DNA from: Amphritea japonica ATCC BAA-1530
Lineage (GTDB): Bacteria > Pseudomonadota > Gammaproteobacteria > Pseudomonadales > Balneatricaceae
Direction of reading: 5' to 3'
DNA length: 64,000 nt
NCBI RefSeq assembly: GCF_016592435.1
Contig: NZ_AP014545.1
Span: 1,054,001 to 1,118,000 of the forward strand
This document shows, in pieces, positions 26,196-36,083 of the stretch. Numbering within the stretch: position 1 is the first letter of the stretch; every line of letters begins with the position of its first letter. Under the pieces are notes generated by a model. That model had not been told where the DNA came from, did not search any database, and was given only the letters and a program-made list of their open reading frames with translations. Both the position numbers and the translations under genes were made by a program.

Positions 26196-26217
26196 ATAAA
26201 GTTACATCCACAATCAT

Positions 26218-26243
26218 AAAACCGGGCCAAGCCCGGTTTTTTT
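26218..26243. terminator. Terminator between the small gene and cysK
   Basis: AAAACCGGGCC AA GCCCGGTTTTTTT: a strong stem and T run serving the small plus-strand gene. With its A run on the other side it also suits the convergent cysK. Confidence 0.92.
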
Positions 26244-26268
26244 GTATTTATTTCACAGTCTGAGCAGA

Positions 26269-27231
26269 CTATTGTACCAATTCGTTCTCGGTAAACATTC
26301 CGTCAAACAGTGCCGTAGACAGGTAGCGTTCGCCTGAGTCCGGAAGAATAACAACGATCATTTTATCGGCATTCTCAGGCTGGTCCGCTAACCGAACCGC
26401 TGCTGTTAATGCAGCACCACAGGATATTCCTGCCAGAATTCCCTCTTTCAGCATCAGTTGGCGAGCCATCTCGATGGCATCTTCGTTGCTGACTTGTTCT
26501 ACCTGATCGACAATAGACATATCGAGGTTTTTGGGTACAAAGCCCGCACCAATACCCTGAATCTTATGGGGAGAAGGTTTAACTTCTTCACCGTTTAACG
26601 TCTGGCTAATGACAGGCGAAACGGTAGGCTCTACGGCGACTGAGGTGATTGCTTTATGCTGTTTGATATAGCGGGAGATACCGCTGATTGTGCCGCCGGT
26701 ACCCACGCCGGAAACAAGCATGTCGATCTGACCGTCGGTATCTTTCCAGATTTCCGGACCGGTGGTTTGCTCATGGATTTGCGGGTTAGCTGGGTTTTCA
26801 AACTGTTGCAGCATCAAATAGGTATCAGGATCGCTATCGACCAGCTCCTGTGCTTTATCGATAGCGCCTTTCATCCCTTTAGCAGGTTCTGTCAGGATGA
26901 TGTCAGCGCCGAGCACTTTCATCAGCTTACGCCGTTCGATGCTCATAGATGAGGGCATTGTGAGCGCAAGATTATAACCCCGGGAAGCGGCGACAAATGC
27001 CAGTGCGATACCGGTGTTGCCTGAAGTTGGCTCTATCAGTGTCATACCCGGTTTAAGAGAGCCGTCTTTTTCTGCAGCCCAGATCATGTTTGCACCAATT
27101 CGGCATTTCACCGAGCCTGCCGGATTACGGCTTTCAAGCTTGGCGTAGATTTTTTTCCCCGGTGCAATTCTATTCAGGTGGACCAGTGGTGTTTCACCGA
27201 TCGTCAGGGAGTTATCTTCAAATGTTTTCAT
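26269..27231 (-). CDS. cysK: Cysteine synthase A
   Basis: PLP enzyme that replaces the acetyl group of O-acetylserine with sulfide to give cysteine, the last step of sulfur assimilation. The PLP-binding Lys42 lies in AGSVKCRIG, and the phosphate-binding loops are [10 protein letters not shown] and [11 protein letters not shown]. The C-terminal GISCGAA and [12 protein letters not shown] also match CysK. 320 aa. It lies about 27 kb from the sulfate-reduction genes in this window, and its sulfide would come from CysI. The 279 bp upstream hold its promoter, shared with divergent sel1-type gene; a CysB site was not identifiable by eye. Confidence 0.95.
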   Translation of the reverse strand: MKTFEDNSLTIGETPLVHLNRIAPGKKIYAKLESRNPAGSVKCRIGANMIWAAEKDGSLKPGMTLIEPTSGNTGIALAFVAASRGYNLALTMPSSMSIERRKLMKVLGADIILTEPAKGMKGAIDKAQELVDSDPDTYLMLQQFENPANPQIHEQTTGPEIWKDTDGQIDMLVSGVGTGGTISGISRYIKQHKAITSVAVEPTVSPVISQTLNGEEVKPSPHKIQGIGAGFVPKNLDMSIVDQVEQVSNEDAIEMARQLMLKEGILAGISCGAALTAAVRLADQPENADKMIVVILPDSGERYLSTALFDGMFTENELVQ

Positions 27232-27510
27232 TAGGTTTCCTGTAGCGACGTAATGACTGACCGGATATTTGTTCTCCGGTGCTGCTCAAAGAATAGCTAT
27301 TATCGCTAAGCTTATTCTTTTGAGATATAAAAAATGAATTTACTATATTTAAACTGATAATGATTTAAGCCTAAACTTTTGAGTATGGCAAGCCTGAAGG
27401 TAACTGGTATTCAGGTTAACGAGAAAGTAAGCCACAATTTTTATCGGTTTAAATATTAGAGAATTCTGATATTGTATCGGCTTTCCACAGATTTGTAATA
27501 TGGTAATCAG

Positions 27511-27984
27511 ATGCGCTTGTTTATGACCTCAATTGCTCCTCTATTAGGCTGGGTGGCCTTCCAGTTGTTTCGCTTTCCGTTGTTAAAAAAATCTCGCGCC
27601 AAACACCGTTTTGTTATGAAATTGTTTCGTTATGCCGCTGATTACGGCAGTGTTCGGGCTCTTTCTGTGTATGGGCATCTGCTGTTTTTTCGCGGTGAGG
27701 GGATGACAAATCGAATACAGGGGGCTATCTACATTGAACGGGCTGCAGATAAAGGGGACAGTAAAGCCGCCTATCAGATGGGGAAAATATTCGAAGAAGG
27801 GCACCAAAACTACCCTGTTAGCCCGGGTAAGGCTGTGAAGTATTATCACAAAGCGGCTGAAGCTGGCCATATACTTGCGATAAAGCGGTTGGTGGACATC
27901 TATAAGAACGGTGAACTTGAGACAGGGGAGTCAGAAAGCGATGCCGCACACTGGCTTAATCAACTTGAAGCCGGGCGTGGGTAG
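27511..27984 (+). CDS. Sel1-repeat (TPR-like) protein
   Basis: 157 aa. After a short hydrophobic N-terminal segment (MTSIAPLLGWVAFQLFRFPL), possibly a membrane anchor, come Sel1-like repeats with the typical A-x-x-G-x-x-x-A pattern (AAYQMGKIFEEGHQNYPVSP; KAVKYYHKAAEAGHILAIKRL). Such repeats bind partner proteins; the partner here is unknown. It is convergent with the DUF4139 gene, with an inverted repeat between them. Confidence 0.85.
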   Translation: MRLFMTSIAPLLGWVAFQLFRFPLLKKSRAKHRFVMKLFRYAADYGSVRALSVYGHLLFFRGEGMTNRIQGAIYIERAADKGDSKAAYQMGKIFEEGHQNYPVSPGKAVKYYHKAAEAGHILAIKRLVDIYKNGELETGESESDAAHWLNQLEAGRG

Positions 27985-27989
27985 TGACG

Positions 27990-28015
27990 AACCTACCTGG
28001 CCGTGCAGGTAGGTT
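27990..28015. terminator. Inverted repeat between convergent genes
   Basis: AACCTACCTG GCCGTG CAGGTAGGTT is a perfect 10-bp inverted repeat placed between the ends of the Sel1 and DUF4139 genes. It has no long T run, so it may be a weak or bidirectional terminator, or an mRNA-stabilising hairpin. Confidence 0.6.
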
Positions 28016-28031
28016 GCCAGATTGTCAGTCT

Positions 28032-29447
28032 TCAGGGTTTCTTTAATTCAGTCTTAAATGCTAGTCGGATAATACTGTCAGCCGGAAGTGTGATTACCCA
28101 TTGGCTTTGGCCGGCATTGATCTTTGTGTAAGGGTGGCTGCTATCGGTGATTTTCCAGTCCTGTTGGAAATTGGCTGTTACAGTTATAGGTTTTGCTTGA
28201 TCGCTGCTGTTAATAAGCTCCAGCTCATGTCCCGTTAGAAAAGTATCATAATTCTTTTGAAACAGGTTTTGCTGCCGCTTTACCGTCAGATCGAACGACT
28301 TACCGATCGGTAATTCAACTTTTTGGCCTTTACTGGTATTACGAACGTTGGCACTGCCAATGAAGTGACGTATACCGTCACTGTCCGGGCTGAAAACCCT
28401 CGCATTACCCGCGGGTAGCGGAAATCCGAGGCCCTGTTTTTGTGTATTAGCAAAGCTGACTTTAATATCAGGTTTCTGTTCGTATTGCTGTCGGTCAAGA
28501 GAGGGATACACCTGCATCTGATAGTGGTAGCTTCTGTCTGCTTTGACTTGCTCAGCACTGATCAGACTGACCTGTTTTGTCTGGCCATTAAGTAAACTTG
28601 CTCTTTGTGGCAGGCGGTACAGTTGATAGTCTTGAAAGGCTTCAGGAGCACCGTTATCAGCCATAGACTCGGCCATCAGCATCGCTGTTTTATGTCGACG
28701 TATAAGTTGTTCCGGAGGTTGATTGACCTGGCCTGCCATCAGTAATATTTTACCATTATGGAAATCTACGCCGGTTTGGTTGTTAAGGGTCGCCAGGCCA
28801 TCCAGGTCTAGCCGGTCGCCTTTACTATTCAAAACCAGCGCATAATCCATCTGCCAACTGAGCCCGTGGGTTAAGTAGGTCAGTGTTGCGTCACTGGCTT
28901 TACTGGTCCCTTCAGAGCGTACCTCCAGACTGGGTCGGGACTGCATACCTTCCGGGATTGTCGGAAAGATAAAACGCCAGCCTTGTTGATTCACTGGGAT
29001 GGTTTCAATATTCCCTTTATGTTCGACCAGCGCGAACTGGCCATTAGCACTTAATAACCGAGCATTACTTATTGTTTCGCTGCCGTTAACACTGTTAAAG
29101 CGGGCCAATTGTATCTGTTTGCCGGTATAAGCCTGTAATAATGAAGTGACGGAAATTAGATTGTTATTTAAATTTTGTTCCAGAATCTTACCTGCGTTTT
29201 CAACCTGCAGTGTCTGGCTCATTATCTGGTGACTGACATCATGTATGTAGAGAGCTTGCCCTGGATTAATGCGAGGCAGGCTACGAACATCTCGCACTAA
29301 TCCCAGATTTTGGTTGTAGAGGGTGATGCTCAGGTCTTGCTGTTTTTCTACATTCACTGTTAGCGGGTCTGCCAGAGCCAGTGGAGCATTTACTAGCAGC
29401 GTACAGAGTAAACTAGCATTCAGGCCTGACAAAAGGTGGTTATACAT
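28032..29447 (-). CDS. DUF4139 domain protein, secreted
   Basis: 471 aa. An N-terminal signal peptide (hydrophobic ASLLCTLLVNAPLALA) precedes a DUF4139 region recognisable by SITLYNQNLGLVRDVRSLP at the start and by SWQMDYALVLNSKGDRLDLDGLATLNNQTG in the middle, with beta-rich segments to the end. The family is periplasmic or surface-related in bacteria; function unknown. The ATG at 29447 is preferred: GAGGAA lies at good spacing and overlaps the stop of the upstream pseudokinase-FGE gene, while a TTG one codon earlier is less likely. The tight linkage suggests the two proteins work together. Confidence 0.82.
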   Translation of the reverse strand: MYNHLLSGLNASLLCTLLVNAPLALADPLTVNVEKQQDLSITLYNQNLGLVRDVRSLPRINPGQALYIHDVSHQIMSQTLQVENAGKILEQNLNNNLISVTSLLQAYTGKQIQLARFNSVNGSETISNARLLSANGQFALVEHKGNIETIPVNQQGWRFIFPTIPEGMQSRPSLEVRSEGTSKASDATLTYLTHGLSWQMDYALVLNSKGDRLDLDGLATLNNQTGVDFHNGKILLMAGQVNQPPEQLIRRHKTAMLMAESMADNGAPEAFQDYQLYRLPQRASLLNGQTKQVSLISAEQVKADRSYHYQMQVYPSLDRQQYEQKPDIKVSFANTQKQGLGFPLPAGNARVFSPDSDGIRHFIGSANVRNTSKGQKVELPIGKSFDLTVKRQQNLFQKNYDTFLTGHELELINSSDQAKPITVTANFQQDWKITDSSHPYTKINAGQSQWVITLPADSIIRLAFKTELKKP

Positions 29448-29450
29448 CAA

Positions 29451-31430
29451 CTATTCCTCAGTTGTGTTATTGGGCAGGTCGAGTGCTATGCGGAATCCCC
29501 AGCTATTCTTTTTGCTCCCCGGGGGGTGGCGGTAACGACTTGATGAACGAATGACACGGCCGATATCGAACCAGGAACCGCCACGCATAACCCGGAATTC
29601 ACAGAGACCATCGATCATGGCAGAACCATCTTTTGGTGCGTCGAAATAGGAATCCTGATAGCAGTCCTCAACCCATTCATCGACATTACCGTTCATATCA
29701 TGAATGCTCCATGAATTAGGCGGGAATGAGGCAATTGGGGCGGTTTTTCGGCCATCCCACTCCGTTCCACATTCACTGCATACCGCACGTTCCTGCTCCA
29801 GGTCGTCTCCCCACCAGTAGTTAGTGTTAGTATTGGCGCGGGCAACATACTCCCACTCCGCTTCCGTAGGTAAACGATAAGGCTGGCCGGTAAGTAAAGA
29901 TAGCCATTGTACATACCCTTTTGCTTCAAGCCAGGTGACATTGATGACGGGTCTGTTGCCTCGTCCCCAGCCCTCATCAGCAGGGAGTGGACGGCCCATT
30001 GTACGAGCGTAGTAGTCATAATCGTTAAAGGTGACTTCATTTCGGGATAGGGCAAATCTATTGCTGATAATGACTTGGTGTGCTGGGCGCTCATTATCAT
30101 CGCCAATAAGCTGTTGGTCACCCATGGTGAAGCTCCCCCGGGGGATAATCACCATCTGGGGGCCTTTAAAGCCTTCTGGAAGCTGATCGGTGAAAACGGT
30201 GAGTTTATCCGGGTCGGCAAATTTTATATCTAATAACTCTTTGTGTAGCGTATCGACTTCATTAATCTTACTGTTTAACGCTGCTTGCAGTTTCTCAGTC
30301 TCAGCGGTTCTTTCATCTCGTTCAAGAGTCAATGTTTTCTGGAGGCCGGCAATATCTTCCTGTACCTGTTTAAGTTCAGCACGTGTCTCGTTGAGTGCCA
30401 GTTCAACCTGGCTGGTACTTTGCGAGCCCAGAAAGAAAGCGATAGCAAAGCCCAGGAGAAAACCAAAGCAGAAAATGAGCGCGGGTAATGACCATTGAGG
30501 AACACTGAGCCTGCCAAGTTTCCACCTCTTACGGGGTGTTTCGGATAGCGGTTCAGGAGCCTCCTCATCAGTATTTTCATCAGAGGTATCGAGGATCTGT
30601 TTGAATAGCAGAGAGGCTTTATGGGGCCGTTGGTCAGGATCGGTTGAGAAAGCCGACTGTAGAATTTCCCATTGATTTTGATTCAGCGAAGCAGGTTTTT
30701 TTAGCTCTTTCCGGACCCGGGATGTTTCGTCGTCCAAAGGTTTGAACGGTGCTTTACCGCTGAGGAGTTGATAAACAATACAGGCAAAAGAGTATATATC
30801 GGCTGCCACAGTTACCGGAGCGGGATGAAATGTTTCGGGGGCCTGGTAAGCCATGTGTGAAGAGGGCGTTTCGTTAAGTTCTCCGGCAATTGTCATTGCG
30901 TCGTCAAAGGCGAAGTCAGCTAACTTTACTCCTCCTTGTTTATTGATAAAAATTGATTCTGGGCAGATCCCTTTATGCGCCTGTGCGGCTCCGGTATGTG
31001 CATTATCTATTGCAGTAGCTAACTGTTGTAGTAAGCCTTTTTTCTGATTGTCTTTCAGTTTTCGGGCTTGCCCGTTACTGATTATCTGCTCTAGTGTTAG
31101 CCCATCCATCAATTCCATAGCAAAGAAGAGCAGCACGCCCTTTTGACGGAACATACCGTAATATTCGGTTAGATGAGGATGCTTAAACTTCTTGCTTAGA
31201 ACAATATGCTTTTGGGCTGAATCAATAAATCCCTGATGCTTGAGGAGTGCGGGATTGAATATTTGCAGAGTGACCGGCACAGAAAGGCTGGTAGACAGGT
31301 CTTCGGCATGCCATAACTGGCCAAAGCGATTGGTTTTTAACTGTGATGTTAGTTTGAACTGATGATGGTCTGGGCCAATGATCTGCCCTGATTCAAGTCC
31401 ATCGTAGATCAGTTCGTTTGAAGTCGCCAT
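29451..31430 (-). CDS. Pseudokinase - transmembrane - FGE-like fusion protein
   Basis: About 659 aa in three parts. Residues about 20-290 resemble a Ser/Thr kinase, but key residues are altered: the VAIK lysine is Gln (VTLQIF), HRDLKPEN reads HKGICPES and DFG reads DFA; YQAPE is kept. A transmembrane helix follows (ALIFCFGFLLGFAIAFFLG, about 320-340), then a coiled coil (ALNETRAELKQVQEDIAGLQ onward). Last is an FGE-sulfatase-type domain (IIPRGSFTMGD ... YRLPTEAEWEYVARA ... NGNVDEWVEDC ... MRGGSWFD ... WGFRIALD). The catalytic cysteines of true formylglycine-generating enzymes, expected just after RGGSW, are absent. The likely topology is kinase-like part in the cytosol and FGE-like part in the periplasm. 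The ATG at 31430 fits AGGA spacing better than one three codons earlier. It precedes the DUF4139 gene in an operon. Partner and signal unknown. Confidence 0.85.
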   Translation of the reverse strand: MATSNELIYDGLESGQIIGPDHHQFKLTSQLKTNRFGQLWHAEDLSTSLSVPVTLQIFNPALLKHQGFIDSAQKHIVLSKKFKHPHLTEYYGMFRQKGVLLFFAMELMDGLTLEQIISNGQARKLKDNQKKGLLQQLATAIDNAHTGAAQAHKGICPESIFINKQGGVKLADFAFDDAMTIAGELNETPSSHMAYQAPETFHPAPVTVAADIYSFACIVYQLLSGKAPFKPLDDETSRVRKELKKPASLNQNQWEILQSAFSTDPDQRPHKASLLFKQILDTSDENTDEEAPEPLSETPRKRWKLGRLSVPQWSLPALIFCFGFLLGFAIAFFLGSQSTSQVELALNETRAELKQVQEDIAGLQKTLTLERDERTAETEKLQAALNSKINEVDTLHKELLDIKFADPDKLTVFTDQLPEGFKGPQMVIIPRGSFTMGDQQLIGDDNERPAHQVIISNRFALSRNEVTFNDYDYYARTMGRPLPADEGWGRGNRPVINVTWLEAKGYVQWLSLLTGQPYRLPTEAEWEYVARANTNTNYWWGDDLEQERAVCSECGTEWDGRKTAPIASFPPNSWSIHDMNGNVDEWVEDCYQDSYFDAPKDGSAMIDGLCEFRVMRGGSWFDIGRVIRSSSRYRHPPGSKKNSWGFRIALDLPNNTTEE

Positions 31431-31570
31431 TCCGTGCATCCTGAATCGATAATATCTGGAGATATTACTCGATAATAGAGTATGGCTAACAAAGAGTTAA
31501 GTGTCGCAGCTGTCAAAACGACAGGTATTTTTATCAGGACTGAAAGTATTTATATCAGCTCGAGAGGTTG

Positions 31571-31592
31571 AGCGACCCCGGCAGGGTCGCTC
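31571..31592 (-). terminator. Hairpin downstream of kdsA
   Basis: On the minus strand AGCGACCC TGCC(GG) GGGTCGCT folds into an 8-bp GC-rich stem a few bases after the kdsA stop. The following U run is poor, so termination may be partial. Confidence 0.6.
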
Positions 31593-31597
31593 TGAAC

Positions 31598-32984
<1,387 letters not shown>

Positions 32985-33335
32985 GTGCTTCCTATGGGAA
33001 CAATTATGACGGGGTGCATGGTGATAGGGTTATTATTTGCAACTCGGTTACCAGTATTGCGTGCAGTGCAGGCATTACCTGCATGGTTTAGAAAAACAGT
33101 AGCATTTGTTGTTTTTCTAGCCGGAAGCTGGAATGTATTCTGGTATGCCATGCGTCATTTTGGCGAGTTTTGGGGAGGGGCAGCATTGATTTCTGGCTGC
33201 TTAATGTTACTAACGGCAGCCTATATTTTAAACGTTAGGTGCTTGCCTGTTTTTCTGCAAAGAATGCGCCCGGGTGTTTTGTTTTTGTTGTTATGTTGTA
33301 CCGTTTTATATGGAGTTACTATTTATCGATTATGA
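32985..33335 (+). CDS. Small membrane protein of unknown function
   Basis: 116 aa with about four hydrophobic helices (TIMTGCMVIGLLFATRLPVL, TVAFVVFLAGSWNVFWYAM, GGAALISGCLMLLTAAYIL, PGVLFLLLCCTVLYGVTIY). No recognised family. The GTG at 32985 is taken as start because AGGAGA lies six bases upstream; an ATG three codons later is possible. It is followed after 81 bp by the HugZ-like gene on the same strand. Confidence 0.65.
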   Translation: MLPMGTIMTGCMVIGLLFATRLPVLRAVQALPAWFRKTVAFVVFLAGSWNVFWYAMRHFGEFWGGAALISGCLMLLTAAYILNVRCLPVFLQRMRPGVLFLLLCCTVLYGVTIYRL

Positions 33336-33416
33336 TTAAATTGCCGCTTTCAGACAGGGGCTTTATCTTATTGGATGTATTAATAACCGGATGAATTCAA
33401 TAAAAGAGAATATAAA

Positions 33417-33917
33417 ATGAGCAGAAAGGAAGAGCTACTTGTACCTGGACAGGCTGATCTGGAGCTGAGGCAGATACTTGAACGGTGTAAAACCCTGCAG
33501 CTGGCTACTATGGGTTCTGAGGGACCGGAAGCCAGTTATGCACCATTCCTGCTTCATGAAGATGCGTTGTATATATTTGTAAGTCAGCTCGCCAGTCATA
33601 CGAAAAACCTGATTAACGCTTCCGTGGTGGGAGTAATGTTGATAGAGGATGAGGCTGAGAGTCGTAATTTATTTGCCCGAAACCGGGTGGCTCTGCAGTG
33701 TGTCGTGTCGGAAATACAAACGGATGCAGAGTCTTACGAGCAGGTAATGCTACTGTATCGACAGCGCCATGGAGCTACGGTTGATCTGTTGCGTACGTTG
33801 CCTGATTTCAGGTTGTTCAGGTTAGATCCTGAGAAGGGGCGGCTTGTACTGGGATTTGGTCGGGCGTTCAGAATTAACTTGCCGGACTTTCGGCTTGAGG
33901 CGATCGAGGCACAATGA
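33417..33917 (+). CDS. HugZ/HutZ-like split-barrel haem utilisation protein
   Basis: 166-aa protein with the FMN-binding split-barrel fold of pyridoxamine-phosphate-oxidase relatives. The HugZ/HutZ type is suggested by CKTLQLATMGSEGPEASYAPF, the beta-strand LYIFVSQLASHTKNLINASVVGVMLIEDEA and the FRLDPEKGRLVLGFGRAFRI end. Family members bind or degrade haem to release iron. No Fur box is visible upstream, so iron control is not shown here. AAAAGAGAAT precedes the ATG. A general PPOX flavoprotein is the alternative. Confidence 0.8.
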   Translation: MSRKEELLVPGQADLELRQILERCKTLQLATMGSEGPEASYAPFLLHEDALYIFVSQLASHTKNLINASVVGVMLIEDEAESRNLFARNRVALQCVVSEIQTDAESYEQVMLLYRQRHGATVDLLRTLPDFRLFRLDPEKGRLVLGFGRAFRINLPDFRLEAIEAQ

Positions 33918-33972
33918 TAGACGGACATGCATCCGTATGTAGTATAAAGGGGTTAAAGGGTGGTTTAAGCCG

Positions 33973-34173
33973 CTAGCCTTCGATCATATAGACCACGACT
34001 GTCTTGACTAGAAATGCAGCCAGACCGAGTCCCAGAGCGAAGAAAAGAATGGCGGTGCCAAATTTTCCTGCATTCGATTTTTTTGCCAGATCATAGATGA
34101 TAAAAAAGATATAGGCGGCAAAGACGGCAAGACCAATGTTGAGTGCCAGGGTTTCTATTTCTGCCAGACGCAC
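33973..34173 (-). CDS. DUF2788 family small membrane protein
   Basis: 66 aa with two hydrophobic helices (NIGLAVFAAYIFFIIYDLAKKS and FGTAILFFALGLGLAAFLVKTVVVYMI) separated by a short basic loop. This layout and the AKKSNAGKFGT motif match the DUF2788 proteins of Pseudomonas and relatives; function unknown. The start is GTG (RLAEIE follows) with AAGGAA at acceptable spacing. Confidence 0.82.
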   Translation of the reverse strand: MRLAEIETLALNIGLAVFAAYIFFIIYDLAKKSNAGKFGTAILFFALGLGLAAFLVKTVVVYMIEG

Positions 34174-34299
34174 GTGAAATTTTCCTTAGAATACAGTGTA
34201 AAACGGTCAGGAATTGTACCGAGACAGGTATCCATAGTGCAATCCGTCTGACGTATAAATATCAGATAAACAGGAATGTTTTCGATCTAAGCTAATAGC

Positions 34300-35295
34300 T
34301 TATGCGCTAATCGTTTCTGTGGATTTGTTCCACTGCAAGAGGTTATCAATCTCCTGCTTGAGTGACAGCAAGCTAAGCTGTCCTTTGCAATGAATACCGA
34401 GTAGCTGGTTATCTGCTACCAGAACTGTGTAGTGGTCTGTTGATTCAGTGCTCAGATGAAAAGATTCAACAGCACCAAAATCATCGACCCGTCGACGTAC
34501 TCGAGGGATATCAGCGGCAAACTGTTGCAGTATCTCGAGTTCAGTCTGTTCGAGGGATGAATATTCGGTCACATTGTCATTGTTGATCAGCGCTGTGCCG
34601 GTAACCTGGTCAATATTCTCAATGTCTCTCACTAGCTCTGCCGTAAATACTGGAAACTGGGGGGCTGTTGAGAACAGTTCGTCAATACTCATATCTTCTT
34701 CGGTCTCCCATGCTGAAGAGGAGGGTGCTGAGTTTTGAGTGACGGTGTGTTTAGATTGAAGAACTTCATCAATCAGCATCTGAATATCTTCAGTTTTTCG
34801 GGCGTCGACAAAAAATAATGGGGCTTTTATGTCCAGCTCTGCAAGCCAGCCCGCGTAATCTGATCGGGAGGGCGTTTCGATAAGGTCGCTTCCCGTGATA
34901 CCGATGACTAATCTTATTTTAGGATTGTAAGTGCGGAAATTCTGCAGGTAGAACTCAAGGTCTTGACGGGGGTGATTACGGGCATTATCCAGCAGCATAA
35001 TATGCCCGTTGCAATCATGGGCCAGCTCTGTGGTAATCATTTCCCACATAAATCGAAAGCGTTCCTGACCCGGTGTTCCATAGAGGTGTATGCGCTCACC
35101 GCCGGTTTCCAACAGGGCGTAGTCCATCGCGACAGTTGTGCTTTTTTTTCGTCTGATACTGCTATCGGACACGCGAGCGTCAGTCGTCGCGTTATTGCTA
35201 TGCGTGACAGCGTCAATAGCCGTCGTTTTTCCAGCCCCGACCGGGCCGAAGAAGATGATTTTTTTGTCCTTCATGTCAATTAAATAACCGCGCAT
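34300..35295 (-). CDS. COG2229-type small GTPase with an extra C-terminal domain
   Basis: 331 aa. Residues about 10-185 form a small Ras-like GTPase: P-loop GPVGAGKTT (17-25), a DTAG-equivalent written YGTPGQERF as in bacterial SRPRB/MglA-like proteins, and a TGSD in place of NKxD. Such GTPases often act in polarity or signalling modules. After an acidic linker (about 190-230) comes a helix/beta domain from about 235 to 331 (SLEQTELEILQQFAADIPRV ... LLGIHCKGQLSLLSLKQEID), which may be roadblock-like. A roadblock protein would normally be the activator of such a GTPase; fusion to it is inferred from weak similarity. The start is the ATG at 35295, but the methionine at 35274 is an alternative, since neither has a clear ribosome binding site. 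Confidence 0.75.
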   Translation of the reverse strand: MRGYLIDMKDKKIIFFGPVGAGKTTAIDAVTHSNNATTDARVSDSSIRRKKSTTVAMDYALLETGGERIHLYGTPGQERFRFMWEMITTELAHDCNGHIMLLDNARNHPRQDLEFYLQNFRTYNPKIRLVIGITGSDLIETPSRSDYAGWLAELDIKAPLFFVDARKTEDIQMLIDEVLQSKHTVTQNSAPSSSAWETEEDMSIDELFSTAPQFPVFTAELVRDIENIDQVTGTALINNDNVTEYSSLEQTELEILQQFAADIPRVRRRVDDFGAVESFHLSTESTDHYTVLVADNQLLGIHCKGQLSLLSLKQEIDNLLQWNKSTETISA

Positions 35296-35464
35296 ATAGA
35301 GCTGTTTGTCGGTCGTCGAATGAGTACCGTTGCCCTATGATTTGTCATTTACTGGTTACAACTGCGGTCGACAGGAAATCGGTTTTCCGCAAATCAGCGC
35401 TATTTTTTAGATATCGATGGGCGGCTTCCGTGACTGTTTTCTTGGCTTCATTGCGTGATATTAA

Positions 35465-35490
35465 ATGCCCATATTAGGATATATGGGCAT
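35465..35490. terminator. Palindromic hairpin downstream of dsbB
   Basis: ATGCCCATAT TAGGAT ATATGGGCAT is a perfect 10-bp inverted repeat just past the dsbB stop. The T run after it is short, so it may be a processing site or weak terminator. Confidence 0.55.
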
Positions 35491-35511
35491 GTGGTGGATT
35501 GGAAGGCTATA

Positions 35512-36018
35512 TCAGGCTTTTCTAATTAAAATAACGGTTGTGAATAAAGTAATCAGAACGGCCAGTGCTGAGGTTAGTAATAACCCTTCAGCCATAGTGA
35601 TACCAAACAATAGTTCAGGGGTCCAGCCACAGAGTTCCCAGGGTTCGAAAATAGAGGGAAACCATCGGTCCAGTGCAAACCAATCGGGTAAGCCAGCACC
35701 CATAGTGCAGCTTCCCTCGATCAGGTTGCGCTCAATCGCAAATGTCATCCAGGAACGCTCACTTAAACCTATAGCGGCTGCAACCGTCAGCAAGCTTGTT
35801 AAAATGCTAAAAAAGCGACTCTTTCTGCTCAACAGCCCGGCAATGCCCAGCAGGATAAAAGCCATTACCCAGATCCTTACATGAATACAGAGTACGCAGG
35901 GGCCGTAATCCAGTACATATTGGAAATAAAGGGCAACGCCTTCCATTGCGAAGCCTGTGAATATCATAGCTAGCCAATACCACGGGCTACGGACGAAACA
36001 GGTAACGGTGTTGAGCAT
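35512..36018 (-). CDS. dsbB: Disulfide bond formation protein B
   Basis: Inner-membrane quinone reductase that reoxidises periplasmic DsbA. 168 aa with four helices. The two redox pairs are exactly where E. coli DsbB has them: Cys41-x-x-Cys44 (YGPCVLC) and Cys104/Cys130 (EGSCTMG ... WELCGW). The quinone-contacting RSW follows the second helix (SERSW). The gene is preceded by a ribosome binding site close to AGGAAC and faces no partner dsbA in this window. Confidence 0.95.
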   Translation of the reverse strand: MLNTVTCFVRSPWYWLAMIFTGFAMEGVALYFQYVLDYGPCVLCIHVRIWVMAFILLGIAGLLSRKSRFFSILTSLLTVAAAIGLSERSWMTFAIERNLIEGSCTMGAGLPDWFALDRWFPSIFEPWELCGWTPELLFGITMAEGLLLTSALAVLITLFTTVILIRKA

Positions 36019-36083
36019 GATTGTTCCTAAATGTGAGAAGAAGGCATAAGCTTGTCTGATAAATCATTGTAAAAGAAGTTCCG

